64,000 nt of DNA from Nephrocerus scutellatus (taxonomy: Eukaryota; Arthropoda; Insecta; Diptera; Pipunculidae): NCBI GenBank assembly GCA_947095585.1, contig OX352764.1, forward strand, positions 72,621,536 through 72,685,535. The letters are read 5' to 3'. Shown one piece after another: positions 31,168 to 41,950 of the stretch. The translations under genes were made by a program, and so were the position numbers. The notes below the pieces were generated by a model. It worked only from the letters and a program-made list of their open reading frames with translations, had not been told where the DNA came from and did no database searches. The number at the start of each line of letters is the position of its first letter. Positions within the stretch are counted from its first letter, which is position 1.

Positions 31168-32145
31168 TTAATCGGCTGTCGGCTGGAAGCTTGAAGCCTT
31201 GAGCTCATCTTCTCTTGCCAAGAATGCTTCCTTAGGTGATTCGTAATCTGCCAATAGTTCGTTCTCATCGCGGAACGTTAAATATTGGGCAAGAAGGCTG
31301 TAAAAGTAGTTATCTGGATCGTCAGCTACTCTGAAGAATGGCACTTGAAAGACAGCAGGGCGGCTTCTTATTTTAATTTTTGTACGGTCTAACAGAGTCA
31401 GAAAATGGGAGTTTTGTGGAGCATATGGTGTGTCGTATCCATCTTGATCTACATCATCTTCGTTAGCTATCACCTTTTTGTAATAAGGTTCAAATAGCAT
31501 AACGAACTCCATTAGCGACATTTGTTCAAAGTTATAAACCGGATGTGGATCGAGTGGACGCTTCATTTAGCGATCAATAATATTCGTGCAGAATCCGGTT
31601 GCGTTATCATTCACAAAGCGGAGAACTTTGTAGCGCTCTTCAGGCTTGCGCGTATTAATGAAGACACATCGACGAGAAGATTGCTTCAGTGGGAGATGGC
31701 AGAGTCGATAAACGCACTCGCATGCGGAAACTTGTCGCTCATGCAGAATCTTCATGCAGATTTTGAAGAGCTTTACTGAGGTGTTGCTGACTTCTTGTCG
31801 AATCTTTCGAATGGCTTCTCGCAAACCGGAAGACATCTCTGTCGGCTCGTTCTTTGAGCAGTACTTGGCGATGTACATTGCTATTGCCTCATTATTACCG
31901 CACGGTTGAATGTCCATGTTGCCCTTCCAGCAATTCAACAGTTTGACGTTGTAATTGTTGATGAAATTCTCATGAGCCTTACGTTTTAAAATGCAAGTTC
32001 GACCTCCATTTTTGATGAAGTCATCGGAAGTGTTAGCGACAATGTGAGTCCGTCCGCTGGGAACACGCGGGAAGTTGAAACGACATTCGACAGATCCGTT
32101 TTTGTGACACGTTGCGGTGTGCTGATGTCGTTGAACACCTTGCAC
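31168..32145 (-). pseudogene. Helitron 2 Rep C-terminal part and linker
   Basis: Frame 32145-31567 contains CRFNFPRVPS, a basic central part and NEAIAMYIAKYCSKNEP, with the paired tyrosines expected for a Helitron Rep nuclease, then SSRRCVFINTRKPEERY. Frame 31566-31168 (starting MKRPLDPHPVYNFEQMSL) supplies the linker with RPAVFQVPFFRVADDPDNYF and FRDENELLADYESPKEAFLA. The two frames meet at a stop/ATG near 31567. Confidence 0.85.
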
Positions 32146-32698
32146 CAGAACTTACATTTCCGGATCGACAGGAAGCTCGTCGATTCTGGCGATACCGGTG
32201 AATCAAAGTCCGCCGTACCTTCGACCCAAACCGGCATGTGAAGATGAGGCGAGCCACGATTCTGGAATTCGATGCGCCAACTCGCCAACCAACCAACTTT
32301 CCTCCGAGAATGGAATCGTCCGATTTTAGCAAAACCATCATTGCGTTGACTCGAATCATGAAGTGACGGCTACCGACGACCGGATATTTCTCAACAAGTT
32401 TCTGCGCATCATATATTCCCACAGCTTTCGTATCCCTGTTGGGATCTCTGTCGGCGATCAACATTGCGCGAATAAGATCTTCCCAGTGAAGATCATTGCA
32501 GCTTAGTGTAACAAAATAATGAGGCGGTCCCAAGCATCGGATCTGCGCAACTAGCTCGCTTATAGCAGAATTCCAATACGCCATTGAGCCTCGTAAGTTC
32601 TTTACGTAGAGATGAACGTCTTCCACCATCTCGTTGTTGTGCTGGATCTTCTTGCCGCAGACATTAATGTTACTCGTGATACGATAATACTCGTACAT
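31986..32698 (-). pseudogene. Helitron 2 Rep domain (Helitron_like_N, HUH)
   Basis: Frame 32698-32033 reads MYEYYRITSNINVCGKKIQH, AYWNSAISELVAQIRCLGPP and FVTLSCNDLHWEDLIRAM. After a shift near 32280 the next frame has RIEFQNRGSPHLHMPVWVEG, with the HLH (HUH) metal-binding motif. This nuclease nicks and joins single-stranded ends in rolling-circle transposition. Both the HUH motif and the paired tyrosines downstream (about 31880) are preserved, but frames are broken. Confidence 0.9.
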
Positions 32699-32724
32699 TG
32701 AAAGTGCGTAGAAGAGGTACGCTT

Positions 32725-32922
32725 TCAGATGCGGCCAAGTTCGTCGAATTTACTGCACTCGATGACACATGCTCGACCGTTCACGTTTACTGCAGATGCG
32801 CCTTTTGGTCCACATGAATGGGAATAGGCGAAGTAGAAGAGGTTGTCAATCTTCATTACGGCATAACTCTTCATATTTGCAATCAAAACTCCCGCTGAAT
32901 GGCTGCTGAAAAGTGTCTGCAA
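32725..32922 (-). pseudogene. Helitron 2 protease-like segment
   Basis: The frame has VLIANMKSYAVMKIDNLFYF and AYSHSCGPKGASAVNVNGRA, resembling the cysteine-protease-like (C76/OTU-type) module some arthropod Helitrons carry ahead of Rep. The usual DSHS is YSHS here. Upstream frame 33541-32846 contains the start of the same module after a frameshift. Assignment to a protease family is tentative. Confidence 0.5.
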
Positions 32923-33992
32923 GCCAACCGAAAGGCGAACTCCCAGAACATCTGCTGAATTCTTGCGATCGTTGAGGCTGCCGTAGATGGAAGGATCTTG
33001 TCAATAGAAAACCGACGCCGAACATCATAAGGTCGTTACGAACGGAGTTAAAGTTGTTTACAAGAAGAAAGCCGCTCGGGGCAATCTCGATGTTGCTGTT
33101 CTGTAACAACAAACGAACCGTCTCGTAAAGTTTATCTGATTCGATCAAGTTTCCATTGATGGTGTTGGAATCCCACTGTGAAGGTGGCAGAATTTTTGGT
33201 CGAATAATTGCTCCGATCGCCATAGCGCAGCACTGTTTTCCTGAGTTGTTCTTAAACATCATATTTCCCTGATTCCACTGACCGCGGATAATCAACGAGT
33301 ATTCGTTGATTGAAATTCGACTTGGAAGAGGTGCTGGAGGTGGCTGAACTCTAACGAAGTCGGTGACATCAAGTTGAGTGCTTGCCGTGACATTCTGCAC
33401 GTCGTGGTACAGCGGATTATTTTTCTTTAACCACTCGATAGCAGCGCTCACATTATCGCGTGTGATATCAAGATTCTCTAGCGTTTCGGTGATAAACACT
33501 AAGCCGGCCGAATCAGGCGATCGAGGCAGCTCCGTAGGCAACTTCTCGGTGACCTCGAAGATGTCTTGTGCGAACAGAATTGCTTGTCCTTTAAAGCCGT
33601 ACTGACCGATAACGCCATTTTATTTGCCGATTTTCAAAAATGATGCGCGACAGCAATCGGATCTATACTTGATTGAGAACCGCAATTTAACGAGGCATCA
33701 TGCCTGGATCGAGATTGTTCCAATAAGCCTTCGACGGATGCATTGTCTTCTTCGATGTTAAATGTGACTTGGAGCGATGACAGAGAAGCAGTTGATCTTT
33801 GTTGAAAAGATCAAGCGGAAGGTAATCAGAAGATCGTCCCCCGAAGCAGCAAATGCTTGCCTGATTGGCATAGCAAAGCTTGTGACAAATCTCACAGATG
33901 CGATCAGCAAAAACAGAAACTTTTGCTTTTAAATCGCCAACAGTTGTATTTGTTTGGAGACGACGTTGTGCATCTCTTCGCCGTTCCTTCAC
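32923..33992 (-). pseudogene. Helitron 2 cysteine-rich and DUF6570-type region
   Basis: Frame 33992-33687 has ICEICHKLCYANQASICCFG, YLPLDLFNKDQLLLCHRS and AYWNNLDPGMMPR, a cysteine-rich segment common at the front of these proteins. Next, GFKGQAILFAQDIFEVTEKL and ELPRSPDSAGLVFI (about 33605-33490) start the DUF6570-like region, followed by EWLKKNNPLYHDVQ and ISINEYSLIIRGQWNQGNMM. A stop near 33620 and frameshifts near 33000 interrupt it. Order (cysteine-rich, DUF6570, protease-like, Rep, helicase) matches autonomous Helitrons. Confidence 0.75.
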
Positions 33993-35075
33993 GAGTCGAA
34001 TGGTACGAGATGTTGGAGACTAATCGCATCGTAGTTTCTTTTCTAAACGGCATTTCTTGGCTATTCGAGAACCGTGAGTCGTTGGAGACTCGTTGAGCTG
34101 CTGTTGATGTTCTCATTGACATTTCTTCTCGAATCGAGAAGCCCGAGGCGTTTCCAACTCGCCGAGACGGTGTTGATATTGTGCTTGGCGTTTCTTCTCG
34201 AGTCTAGAAGCCCGAGACGTCGCCAACTCGCCAAGTTGGTGTTTCTGTTCTCCTTGGCGTTTCTTCTCGAGTCTAGAATCCCGAGACGTTGCCAACTCGC
34301 CAAGGCGGTGTTTTTGTTCTCCTTAGCGTTTCTTCTCGAGTCTAGAATCCCGAGACGTTGCCAACTCGCCAAGGCGGTGTTTCTGTTCTCCTTGGCGTTT
34401 CTTCTCAAGTTTACAAGCCCGAGAAGTTGCCAACTCGCCAAGGCGGTGTTTCTGTTCTCCTTAGCGTTTATTCTCGAATCGAGAAGCCCGAGACGTTTCC
34501 AACTCGCCGAGACGGTGTTGATATTCTGCTTGGCGTTTCTTCTCGAGTCTAGAATCCCGAAACGTTGCCAACTCGCCAAGGCGGTGTTTCTGTTCTCCTT
34601 GGCGTTTCTTCTCGAATCAAGAAGCCCGAGACGCTTCCAACTCGCCGAGACGGTGTTGATATTCTGCTTGGCGTTTCTTCTCGAGTCTAGAAGCCCGAGA
34701 CGTCGCCAACTCGCCAAGTTGGTGTTTCTGTTCTCCTTGGCGTTTCTTCTCGAGTCTAGAATCCCGAGACGTTGCAACCTCGCCAAGGCGGTGTTTCTGT
34801 TCTCCTTGGCGTTTCTTCTCAAGTCTACAAGCCCGAGACGTTGCCAACTCGCCAAGGCGGTGTTTCTGTTCGCCTTGGCGTTTCTTCTCGAGTCTAGAAG
34901 CCCGAGACGTTGCTAACTCGCCGAAACGGTAATATTGATGTCCTAGGCGTTTCTACTCGAGTCGAGAAGCCCGAGAATTTCGTGATTCTTGTTGATTTTT
35001 CAGTTTGAGTTTTTCTTATTTCTTTGCTAATCGGCGTTTTCTCTGCGTCACAGGTTCACATTTGTTCGTCCCCAT
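33993..35075 (-). pseudogene. Helitron 2 N-terminus with 23-residue tandem repeats
   Basis: A start codon at 35075 opens MGTNKCEPVTQRKRRLAKK, then a frameshift leads into about 13 copies of a 23-residue unit such as NAKENRNTALASWQRLGILD. Two unit types alternate (KENRNTALASW and KQNINTVSASW). The repeats are basic and probably helical. Tandem repeats of this kind are known at the N-terminus of several arthropod Helitron proteins. The 264-residue frame at 34855-34061 is an internal part, not a gene of its own. Confidence 0.75.
34075..34985. repeat. Thirteen tandem 69-bp units
   Basis: GGCGTTTCTTCTCGAGTCTA recurs every 69 bases (for example 34187, 34256, 34394). Since 69 is divisible by three, both strands stay open across the array, giving a 280-residue plus frame that mirrors the minus coding sequence. 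Confidence 0.95.
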
Positions 35076-35419
35076 TGAGCGAAATGTCTTTAAAATCCTT
35101 CTGTAAAATCTGTAAAACGATGGGAATTTAAACGAAATAGAGGTTTTTATTTATTAATAAATAGAAATATAAATATGACCGATATTAATGTCGATCCCAT
35201 AGTTTTCGGGATCGCTGAGATGGTGTTTAGAAGGGTACTCGGTGACCGGCTGAATTTGGGGGTGAGGACATTGTCGCTCCTACTTCACATTGGAAAAGTT
35301 AGATTAGTAGCCGTGTCTTATGGCAATATAAAATTGACATCGTTTTTTGAAATCTGCCCCAGACCTAATATTTTATTATTCCATTTATTCGGTTTTTTTT
35401 CTTCAAAACTATCACATTT
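35076..35419. other. AT-rich spacer between Helitron 2 and Helitron 5
   Basis: TCTATTTATTAATAAATAAA on the minus strand at about 35163 could be the TC start of Helitron 2, but this is uncertain. Nothing else was recognised. Confidence 0.35.
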
Positions 35420-35880
35420 TTAACCGGTTGTGGTTGATTCTTGCTGCTAAAAATTGAGATATCGACGAAACAAACAATCAAATATGTACTTGCCATGTTA
35501 ATAGGCGTAGTCACTGTTTATAAGTCTATCGATACTGTAGTAGATTCTGATGAGGAAGTTAATTATCTACCAAAGTTCCCGTAAAAAATATGCTGGGCAA
35601 TATAATTGAAGCGACTATCTTGACAGAAAAGGGACAGTATGAAACAGTTTTTATCCCACGGATATGAGTGATACGGATCTACCTTTTAAATTTAAGAGAT
35701 TGCAATTTCCAGTAAAACTTGCGCTTTCGATGATGATCAATAAGTGGGACAGTTTATTAAGTACTGCGGAGTATAGATTTGAGATCGTCATGTTTTTCCC
35801 ACGGACAACTTTATTTTGGTAGCTTGATGTGCGTGTTCCACTAATGGTTTTATTTTAAAATGTTACCCACACTCTGCATT
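35420..35880 (+). pseudogene. Helitron 5 helicase C-terminal relic
   Basis: Plus-strand codons read VYKSIDTVVDSDEEVNYLPK, then MLGNIIEATILTEKGQYETV, FIPRI, and DTDLPFKFKRLQFPVKLALS. Decayed motif VI sequence (GQFIKYCGV, FSHGQLYF in shifted frames) follows. Normal helicases have about 40 residues between the first two blocks, so there is an internal deletion at about 35580. Several stops. The orientation is opposite to Helitron 2. Confidence 0.75.
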
Positions 35881-36742
35881 GAACACGAAATATGATAAGG
35901 AAACTAAACTATGACATATACGCCTATGGATGCTTGCTATGAATCCAAAAGAATAATAATACATAATAGGCAACCATGAATCTTGTGACCGCTTTTACGA
36001 CGCAACTATCCACTTGATTTTCATACAAATTACACTATTCGATCGGTATTCTTTTGCAGGTGTGCAATATTTATTTTTTATGAAAATCTGTTAGATAGCT
36101 GCAAAATTTGTTATTTGTGGGAGTGTTTTTTAGAGGTCTGCATAAATACATTCATTTGCTCTCTGTAATGGGGTACAGTACTTCAGTGTACTTTAATCAT
36201 TGCAACAATACGAACTTGTGACACTAGTCTAGTATGCACTAAAAACGAGTACCCATTTCTATGAAACAAACACTGTACAAAATTCGATCACCAGAACCAA
36301 AATGAGTACATTTTTTGATTTCTCTTTTGCATTTGAATACCCTTTCCAAACTAAACTGCTAAAAATGCGCTGAGCACACCGAGTACAGCGATTAAGTACA
36401 CGGAATACACTAAGTACACCGAGTCACTGAGTACACTGAATGCACTGAATGAACTTTTGACATTATCACATAAAAACTGAAATTGTGTTTATGTTTGGGT
36501 TTACACCACTAAAAAATATCGCTAAAAAAATAATTAATTTTTTTTTAACTAAATTCAATTTATAAATAATGCTTTAATTTCGTGCAGATGAGATTTTTTT
36601 TGCTAACCATCGTTCATTGATTTGTTTTAATAAAATGGAAATTAATGAATAAGTCAATTTTCGGTTTTATGAATATTTGTACATATGTACTTATTAATAT
36701 TGAAATATATTTAAGAATTCCACAAAGGATTCTGATTCTTCA
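35881..36742. other. No gene; degenerate GAGTACAC minisatellite
   Basis: At about 36365-36450 variants of GAGTACACNGAA recur seven or eight times. The remainder is AT-rich and without motif. Confidence 0.5.
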
Positions 36743-37136
36743 ATGATAAGCGGAATTGGCTTGCTAAATAATAAAGCCATGAAAGCCAAAATAGTAAGCG
36801 GCGAATTTAAATTAATTAATAAAAGAGGCAGAAGTAAAGTTTGGGATGTCTTTAGGATAATTTATAATTTAGTAGCATGCAGAAATTGTTTCTGTGTATA
36901 TAAACATAACCAAAAATGCGCTTCAAATTTTGTAAAACATAAATGCAATTTTTTAAAAAAAAAACAACTTGTAAAACAGTAGAAAAAACAGAAGTAGACC
37001 GTGACGACAAAAATAAGTGTGCGAATAATAACACAGTGGGCAATAGAAAATTATCGACCTTTCGTAATTCGGGTTTAAAAAATTTCGCGCGATTCTTAGT
37101 ATCTATCGGTGTGAAATACAGACAAAATGTATACAT
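36743..37136 (+). pseudogene. hAT transposase N-terminus (BED-type zinc finger)
   Basis: The frame reads NKAMKAKIVSGEFKLINKRG and GRSKVWDVFRIIYN, then CRNCFCVYKHNQKCASNFVK with a closing HKC. That is a BED zinc finger of the form found at the front of hobo/Hermes-type transposases. After a one-base shift, FRNSGLKNFARFLVSIGVKY and RQNVYID follow, matching the next conserved block. The DDE catalytic region and hAT dimerisation domain are missing: at 37137 sequence turns into the dispersed 125-bp repeat. Confidence 0.7.
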
Positions 37137-37212
37137 TGATAAATGCTTTGTTCCAGAAATTACAGACCATAATGATCATATTCCAGAGTTTCCATAGTCG
37201 CATCTTAGTCCA
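37137..37212. repeat. Dispersed 125-bp repeat, partial
   Basis: TGCTTTGTTCCAGAAATTAC, ATAATGATCATATTCCAGAG and CATAGTCGCATCTTAGTCC match the family seen at 10700-11004 and 38560-38815. Confidence 0.75.
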
Positions 37213-37249
37213 CATCAACTTTGCGAAAATAAACTGGAACCGGTTTAGA

Positions 37250-37740
37250 TCAGAAGTCGAAGCTGGACTTCAAAGAATAACGAAAATGATGATTGCGATA
37301 ATCCTTGAAGGGTGTTATCAAAAACACTCTTATCGGATAGGCAGTGTCACCTAATAAATGGCATTTTTAACCGCATATCGTTGGGATGTCTTTCGATAAA
37401 AATAAAAGCTTAAAATGCGAAAATCGTGTATTTTATTTGGTGATCCCAAAAATACATCTGTGAATTTTTTATTTTCATCACATATTCATTGCATTGTGAT
37501 AGAAATGAGGCCATGGCGGTTTACATATGTCGAGCGTATTTTATGAGCCGGTTTCCTTATATAAATATAACATCCGTCAATGCAGCCGATTGTGTCCGGA
37601 ATACCTCCTATCTGGAATGTAAAACTTAATTCAAATTACATTGTTGCACTTATTGTTACGAATTACTTCTATTATTATAATACCTGAGCAAATCCTGTAG
37701 GGTATTAATTGCAACCCTAACTTGTCCTTGTTTTGACATT
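37250..37740 (-). pseudogene. PIF/Harbinger transposase fragment with intron
   Basis: On the minus strand, exon-like VRVAINTLQDLL ends in GCTCAG, then GTATTATAATA... and ...TTACATTCCAG bound a putative intron (about 37686-37620). The frame resumes QIGGIPDTIGCIDGCYIYIR (first D), NKIHDFRIL (second D) and LLGDTAYPIRVFLITPFKDY (third D). These are the DDE_Tnp_4 (HARBI1-like) nuclease motifs. Short exon 1 and C-terminal truncation at about 37250 make it a fragment; at least one stop (about 37510) is present. Confidence 0.75.
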
Positions 37741-38552
37741 TGATTAACTTTACTGAGAGGCTCAAGTTTAACTCTAACATCGATAAAACAACGAAAAAAG
37801 CGAACTACGCTCTTTATTTGGTGCACCCGCTACTAAGAAGACAAAACGGACTGTCCAACAACACCAGGCTGCTCATCTACAAGCAGCTCATCAGGCCAGT
37901 GATAACCTATGGCTATCCCATATGGTTCACCGTCTCACCAACAACGATGAAGAAGATCTCCCTATTTGAAAGGAAGGTACTTAGGATCTGTAGAGGACTC
38001 TGGAGGGTGCCACAGCTATAAGTTTGTGTCGACTGCAAGACTTTACGAAGCAGCTGGTCTGCTGCCAATAACCGACCACTTGTTCCAAATTCGTCGACGC
38101 ATTGGAAACTCATCCAAGTCCTGAGATGCAAGGACTGAGAAGCGAAGAAATCGAGCCAAGTCACCGGTACATACACATCAGAGGATTCACAGATGCTAGA
38201 TTCGACGACATCCTTAATAATCAAGACGCCTCCTTCTACGAGAAGGCTAGCAATCAACATTACAGAGGCTGAAGATCGCCCTGTTTATACCCCCTCTTAT
38301 ATTTTTTTTCATTTTTATTTTATTTTAAAATTTATTGTTTAAAATTAAATTGCTGTAAATATAAACATGTAGTAGATTAAGTACTCAAAAATATTGTTTA
38401 ATAATAAGCAATAAAAAAAAAGACAATGTAAATACGTCGGGCCCCTATTGTTGAGCCGACACTTATTAATAATAAGTAATATAAGTTTAGTTTTAAGTCA
38501 ACATTGTATAATACCTAAATGTTTAATAAAATATCTTAATCTAAAAAAGAAA
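37740..38552 (+). pseudogene. Non-LTR RT C-terminus and 3' tail
   Basis: The frame opens INFTERLKFNSNIDKTTKKA, then ALYLVHPLLRRQNGLS, IYKQLIRPVITYGYPIWFTV and SLFERKVLRICRGLWRVPQ, the region after the RT core in Jockey/LOA elements. A frameshift near 38020 leads into VSTARLYEAAGLLPITDHLF and further decayed coding sequence to about 38290. AT-rich sequence to about 38552 may be its 3' UTR. 5' truncation at 37740, right against the Harbinger fragment, is typical of non-LTR insertion. Confidence 0.75.
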
Positions 38553-38559
38553 GATGATC

Positions 38560-38815
38560 GCATCTTAGTCCTACATACCGAATTTTGCTTGAGAAATTGC
38601 TTTGTTCCAGAAATTCCAGACCATGATTATATTCCAGAATTTCCATAGGAAGAAGTCCTATAGTCGCATCTTAGTCCTGCATTCCGGATTTTATGCGAGT
38701 CGCTTGAGAAATTGCTTTGTTCCAGAAATTCGAGACCATAATGATCATATTCCAGAACTACCATAGGATCTAAGTCCTATATTCCGAATTTCATGCGAGT
38801 CGCTTGAGATTTCCA
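38560..38815. repeat. Dispersed 125-bp repeat, two units
   Basis: Two units share GCATCTTAGTCCT, GCTTGAGAAATTGCTTTGTT and CCAGAAATTC, and end CATAGGA. They belong to the family at 10700-11004. Confidence 0.85.
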
Positions 38816-39180
38816 TTCGGCTTAGTTTTGACATTTAACATTGTCTTACTTCACAGTGTCTCACTTAGCAGTTTACTTTTTGAACATGCACCCTCTTGTA
38901 TTGAGACGTTGACCCCTATTCCGGCGACAACATTTTATCATGTTATTATGTTATATAAAATGAAAAATGCTATTTTGGTATATAAAATTGAAATTTTTAT
39001 TATTTTATGTTATTTTCTATGTTATTTTGATATAACATAAAAATCATAAATAAGGTGCTTTTATGAAATGTTATACACAAAAACTGAATCGAATATGTCA
39101 AATTCTGTGATAGGGACATATTGTTTTGTAACATTTTTTGAAAATAGGCAAATAATTGAAAGAAGTCGCCAAAATTAGAA
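38816..39180. other. AT-rich spacer before the Harbinger gene
   Basis: Contains palindromic ATAACATGATAAAATGTT-like sequence and no supported coding frame. Confidence 0.4.
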
Positions 39181-40341
39181 AATGCCATACATTCTACGAT
39201 ATACAAGAGAACGAAACGAAAGACGTGCCGTGCCAGGTACAAAAATGCATTCCTGATTTATTTAGGATGATAAAATTTTTATCATAAAAATCCAACACCG
39301 CGCCAATCTACGGATGCTCCCAGATGCAAGTGATCCTTATGGATTGCCGTCATTCCGATTAAAGAAATGTTTAGGCTTAATGAGAGAACAGTGGAATTTG
39401 TAATACTAAAGTTGGAGCTAATGTCATGGAAATCAACAAGCCCTTTCAGAATTAAATTACTGTGTGCTCTACATTTCTATGATCATGGGTCATTTCAGGT
39501 AGCGGCCGGAAGTTGCCATATTCTAGCCGTATCTCAGCCAAGCGCATCCCGTTGTATAAAAGAGGTCACAACTCTAATATGTACTTATTTATTAGATGAT
39601 GTCATAAAGTTCCCACAAGATGTTCTTCGTCAAGTGGAAACTAAATTGGGCTTTGCAAGAACATTTGAAATGGGCGGAGTGCTTGGCGAAATTGATGGAT
39701 GCCACGTTGCAATAATTGCACCACCTGAGGATGACGAATTTTTTCGTGGGAATTTATTTCGCAACAGAAAAGGATACCACAGAATAAATGTATTTGCTTG
39801 TTGCGATTCAAAAATGCGTATTAATTATGCAAATGCGCGGTTTCCAGGCTCGGTACACGACTCGGCAATCTCGATGACATCGCAACTACGGAAATATTTT
39901 GTGGATATTTTCTCAAATATTTCTAACCAAACAAATGTTCTATTAGGTGATTCCGGATTTCCTTTGGAACCTTGGTTGCTTGTTCCTTTCAATATTCCGG
40001 TAAGTGGAAGCAGGGAATTTCGATACAACGAGAAACTTATAAAGGCGAGCAACATTGTCGAGAAATGTTTTTGTCTCGTAAAATCGAGGTTCCGAATTCC
40101 GATGCCTACTACGGCATCGTACGTTACATTACCACCCAATTATAAAATGTAAAATTATATATACAGTATTTGTGATGCATAATTTATGTTAAGATCATTC
40201 GATTCTGGCGAGGAAATGGATGCAGATGAAGTCTCAGAGGACAGTGATGTACCCGAAGACGAATTAAACCCCAAAAATAATATAATAGATATCATGGATG
40301 AGGTTGATCTGTCGTCAGCAAATTCAGAAAATGAAACTTGA
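39181..40341 (+). pseudogene. PIF/Harbinger transposase (HARBI1-like), nearly full length
   Basis: Upstream frames give RERNERRAVPGT and DASDPYGLPSFRLKK, joined by frameshift to the 261-residue main frame at 39367-40152. That frame has LNERTVEFVILKLE, a helix-turn-helix region HILAVSQPSASRCIKEVTT, then the DDE motifs GEIDGCHVAIIAPP, GSVHDSAISM and LLGDSGFPLEPWLLVPF, and VEKCFCLVKSRFRI. After a stop at 40152 the sequence FVMHNLC and an acidic tail (MDADEVSEDSDVPEDE) continue to 40341. All three catalytic aspartates are present. Harbinger transposases cut at ends with 3-bp TWA targets; ends were not located. Confidence 0.85.
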
Positions 40342-41021
40342 TATAATTTGGGTTGCAGATTACGAGAATTAATTAATTATCCAGAACTCTGAATGATTCT
40401 CGAGAAATGATACATATATATCGTATTGCTCGCGCGCTGTTTTGCGTTGGCGTGTAACTTTTTCTAAAATTTAATAAGCGTAAATTACACAAAATAACAT
40501 AAAACAATAAAAACTATAAATAACCAAAAAAGTTTTTAAATCTACCTTTAATTGATGTCCCATTCTGTTAATATAAATATTTTTGAAAACTACGTATAGA
40601 AACACAAGACAAAAAAATTTACTAGAATTTTTTAATTTAATTGCACATGTAACAGTAAAAGTTAAAAAAACATGATTGGTTAGAATACCGAATTAAAAAA
40701 AAATTTATGTTACCTTCTTTTTAAAAATTATCAATTATGCATAAGAAAATAACATAAAATTTTGAAATCCCGGAATACGGGCCGTTGTCACGTCAAAAGT
40801 ACAAGATGGAACAGAATATATTATGTGTTAGACTCATTTGAAAAAAACTGGGCTGAAATCTCCAATATATTGCAGGAAAAAAAAACAAATTTCAAAGAAT
40901 TATTAATTGAGTCACGTCAAATTTTAAGACATTTTGAGGAAACTTCAAAACAGTCAGAGGCCTAAAATTACCCTACTCTTCATTTAACAATTGTTCACAT
41001 TTATCGTTTCAAAAAAAAGTG
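40342..41021. other. Mostly AT-rich; one unrecognised frame at 40762-40965
   Basis: The plus frame IYYVLDSFEKNWAEISNILQ (67 residues) has protein-like, helical composition but no family I can name. The stretch lies where the 3' end of gypsy C would be, though no LTR or polypurine tract was found. Confidence 0.3.
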
Positions 41022-41366
41022 TTAATAATTTTGAAGATTTAGATGCATTAGAATTAGAATTATAAAATTAAAAACTTTTGTTGTTTTAAAAAATTTAACA
41101 AAAATACATAACATAGCACTCTTAATGTTTCCTCCAGCAAATAAATTAGTCTTGTATCTACGTGGCTCCTTCCTCTTCCGATTAGCTCCGATGTAATTTT
41201 CGCGTTGCAACTTAGCAATATTAGTCTTCGCCTGTTCTTGTGCTTGTTTTCTTTCATAATCCAGTTTTTCGAGAAGTTCATGTTGGACCATCTCTTGTAG
41301 TTAGTTCTGGTGTTGTCTTTAAACGCATTTCTATGCCTGTCAGAATTCGGAAGGGTGAAATCTTAG
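41022..41366 (-). pseudogene. pol: Gypsy C integrase C-terminal part
   Basis: The minus strand reads KISPFRILTGIEMRLKTTPE, then after a shift LEKLDYERKQAQEQAKTNIA and KLQRENYIGANRKRKEPRRY, the end of a gypsy integrase core and its basic tail. Similarity is lost after NLFAGGNI at about 41125, before the GPF/Y module. It is separated from the rest of the core by the mariner insertion. Confidence 0.75.
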
Positions 41367-41368
41367 TA

Positions 41369-41950
41369 TAGGGTGTTTCAATAGGTGCGCTTCAACTTTT
41401 CTCCGATAGGGACGGCGAACGACGCCATATTTTTTATTGTTCTTTTGTCATTTGGAAACTTCATTAGTATACATTTCATCATGGAACGCTACACATGTGA
41501 ACAGCGATTGCAAATCGTGCAAATTTTTTATCAACATAATCGTTCTGTTGCCGCTACTTTAAGAGCATTACGTCCATTTTACGGTCCATTTAACAAGCCA
41601 GCCCGTTCGACAATCGATTTTACGTAAAGATCTTGGCCTACATCCGTATAAGATCAAGCTGACACAACAACTAAAGCCGTTTGACCATTTGAAGCGACGC
41701 CGATTCGTGAATTGGGCTCAAGAGCAAATCGAAAATGATGCAGGTTTTCACCGAAAAATCGTCTTCAGCGATGAGGCTCACTTCGTAAGACGTGCACGCG
41801 GTGGTCATGCAAAAGAAATCGAGTTTCATACTGAAATGTATCATATGTATTTGTTCAAATTCGTTAATAAAAAAAAAATTAAGTTCAAAAGTCGAACAGT
41901 TTGTGTTTTATTCAAAAAAAAAGTTGAAGTGCTCTTATTAAAAAACCCTA
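41369..41950 (+). mobile_element. Internally deleted mariner-like element
   Basis: Ends read TAGGGTGTTTCAATAGGTGC on the left and, inverted, TAGGGTTTTTTAATAAGAGC on the right, with a shared CTTCAACTTTT just inside. TA flanks both ends (41367-41368, 41951-41952). Removing it restores the integrase frame RSTKISPFRILTG. At 582 bp it is well under half the usual 1.3 kb. Confidence 0.85.
41481..41840 (+). pseudogene. Mariner-type transposase remnant
   Basis: Frame 1 gives MERYTCEQRLQIVQIFYQHN and RSVAATLRALRPFYG, a helix-turn-helix DNA-binding domain. After a frame change, KDLGLHPYKIKLTQQLKPFD, RRRFVNWAQEQIENDAGFHR and IVFSDEAHF (one catalytic D) follow. This jumps straight to RGGHAKEIEFHTE, the usual C-terminus. 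The middle of the catalytic domain, with the third acidic residue, and the segment around the first one are deleted. Confidence 0.8.

Noticed and set aside
34074..34916. 280-residue plus-strand frame
   Set aside because: It is the complement of the 69-bp Helitron repeat. The unit is a multiple of three, which keeps both strands open; the minus strand joins to Helitron domains.
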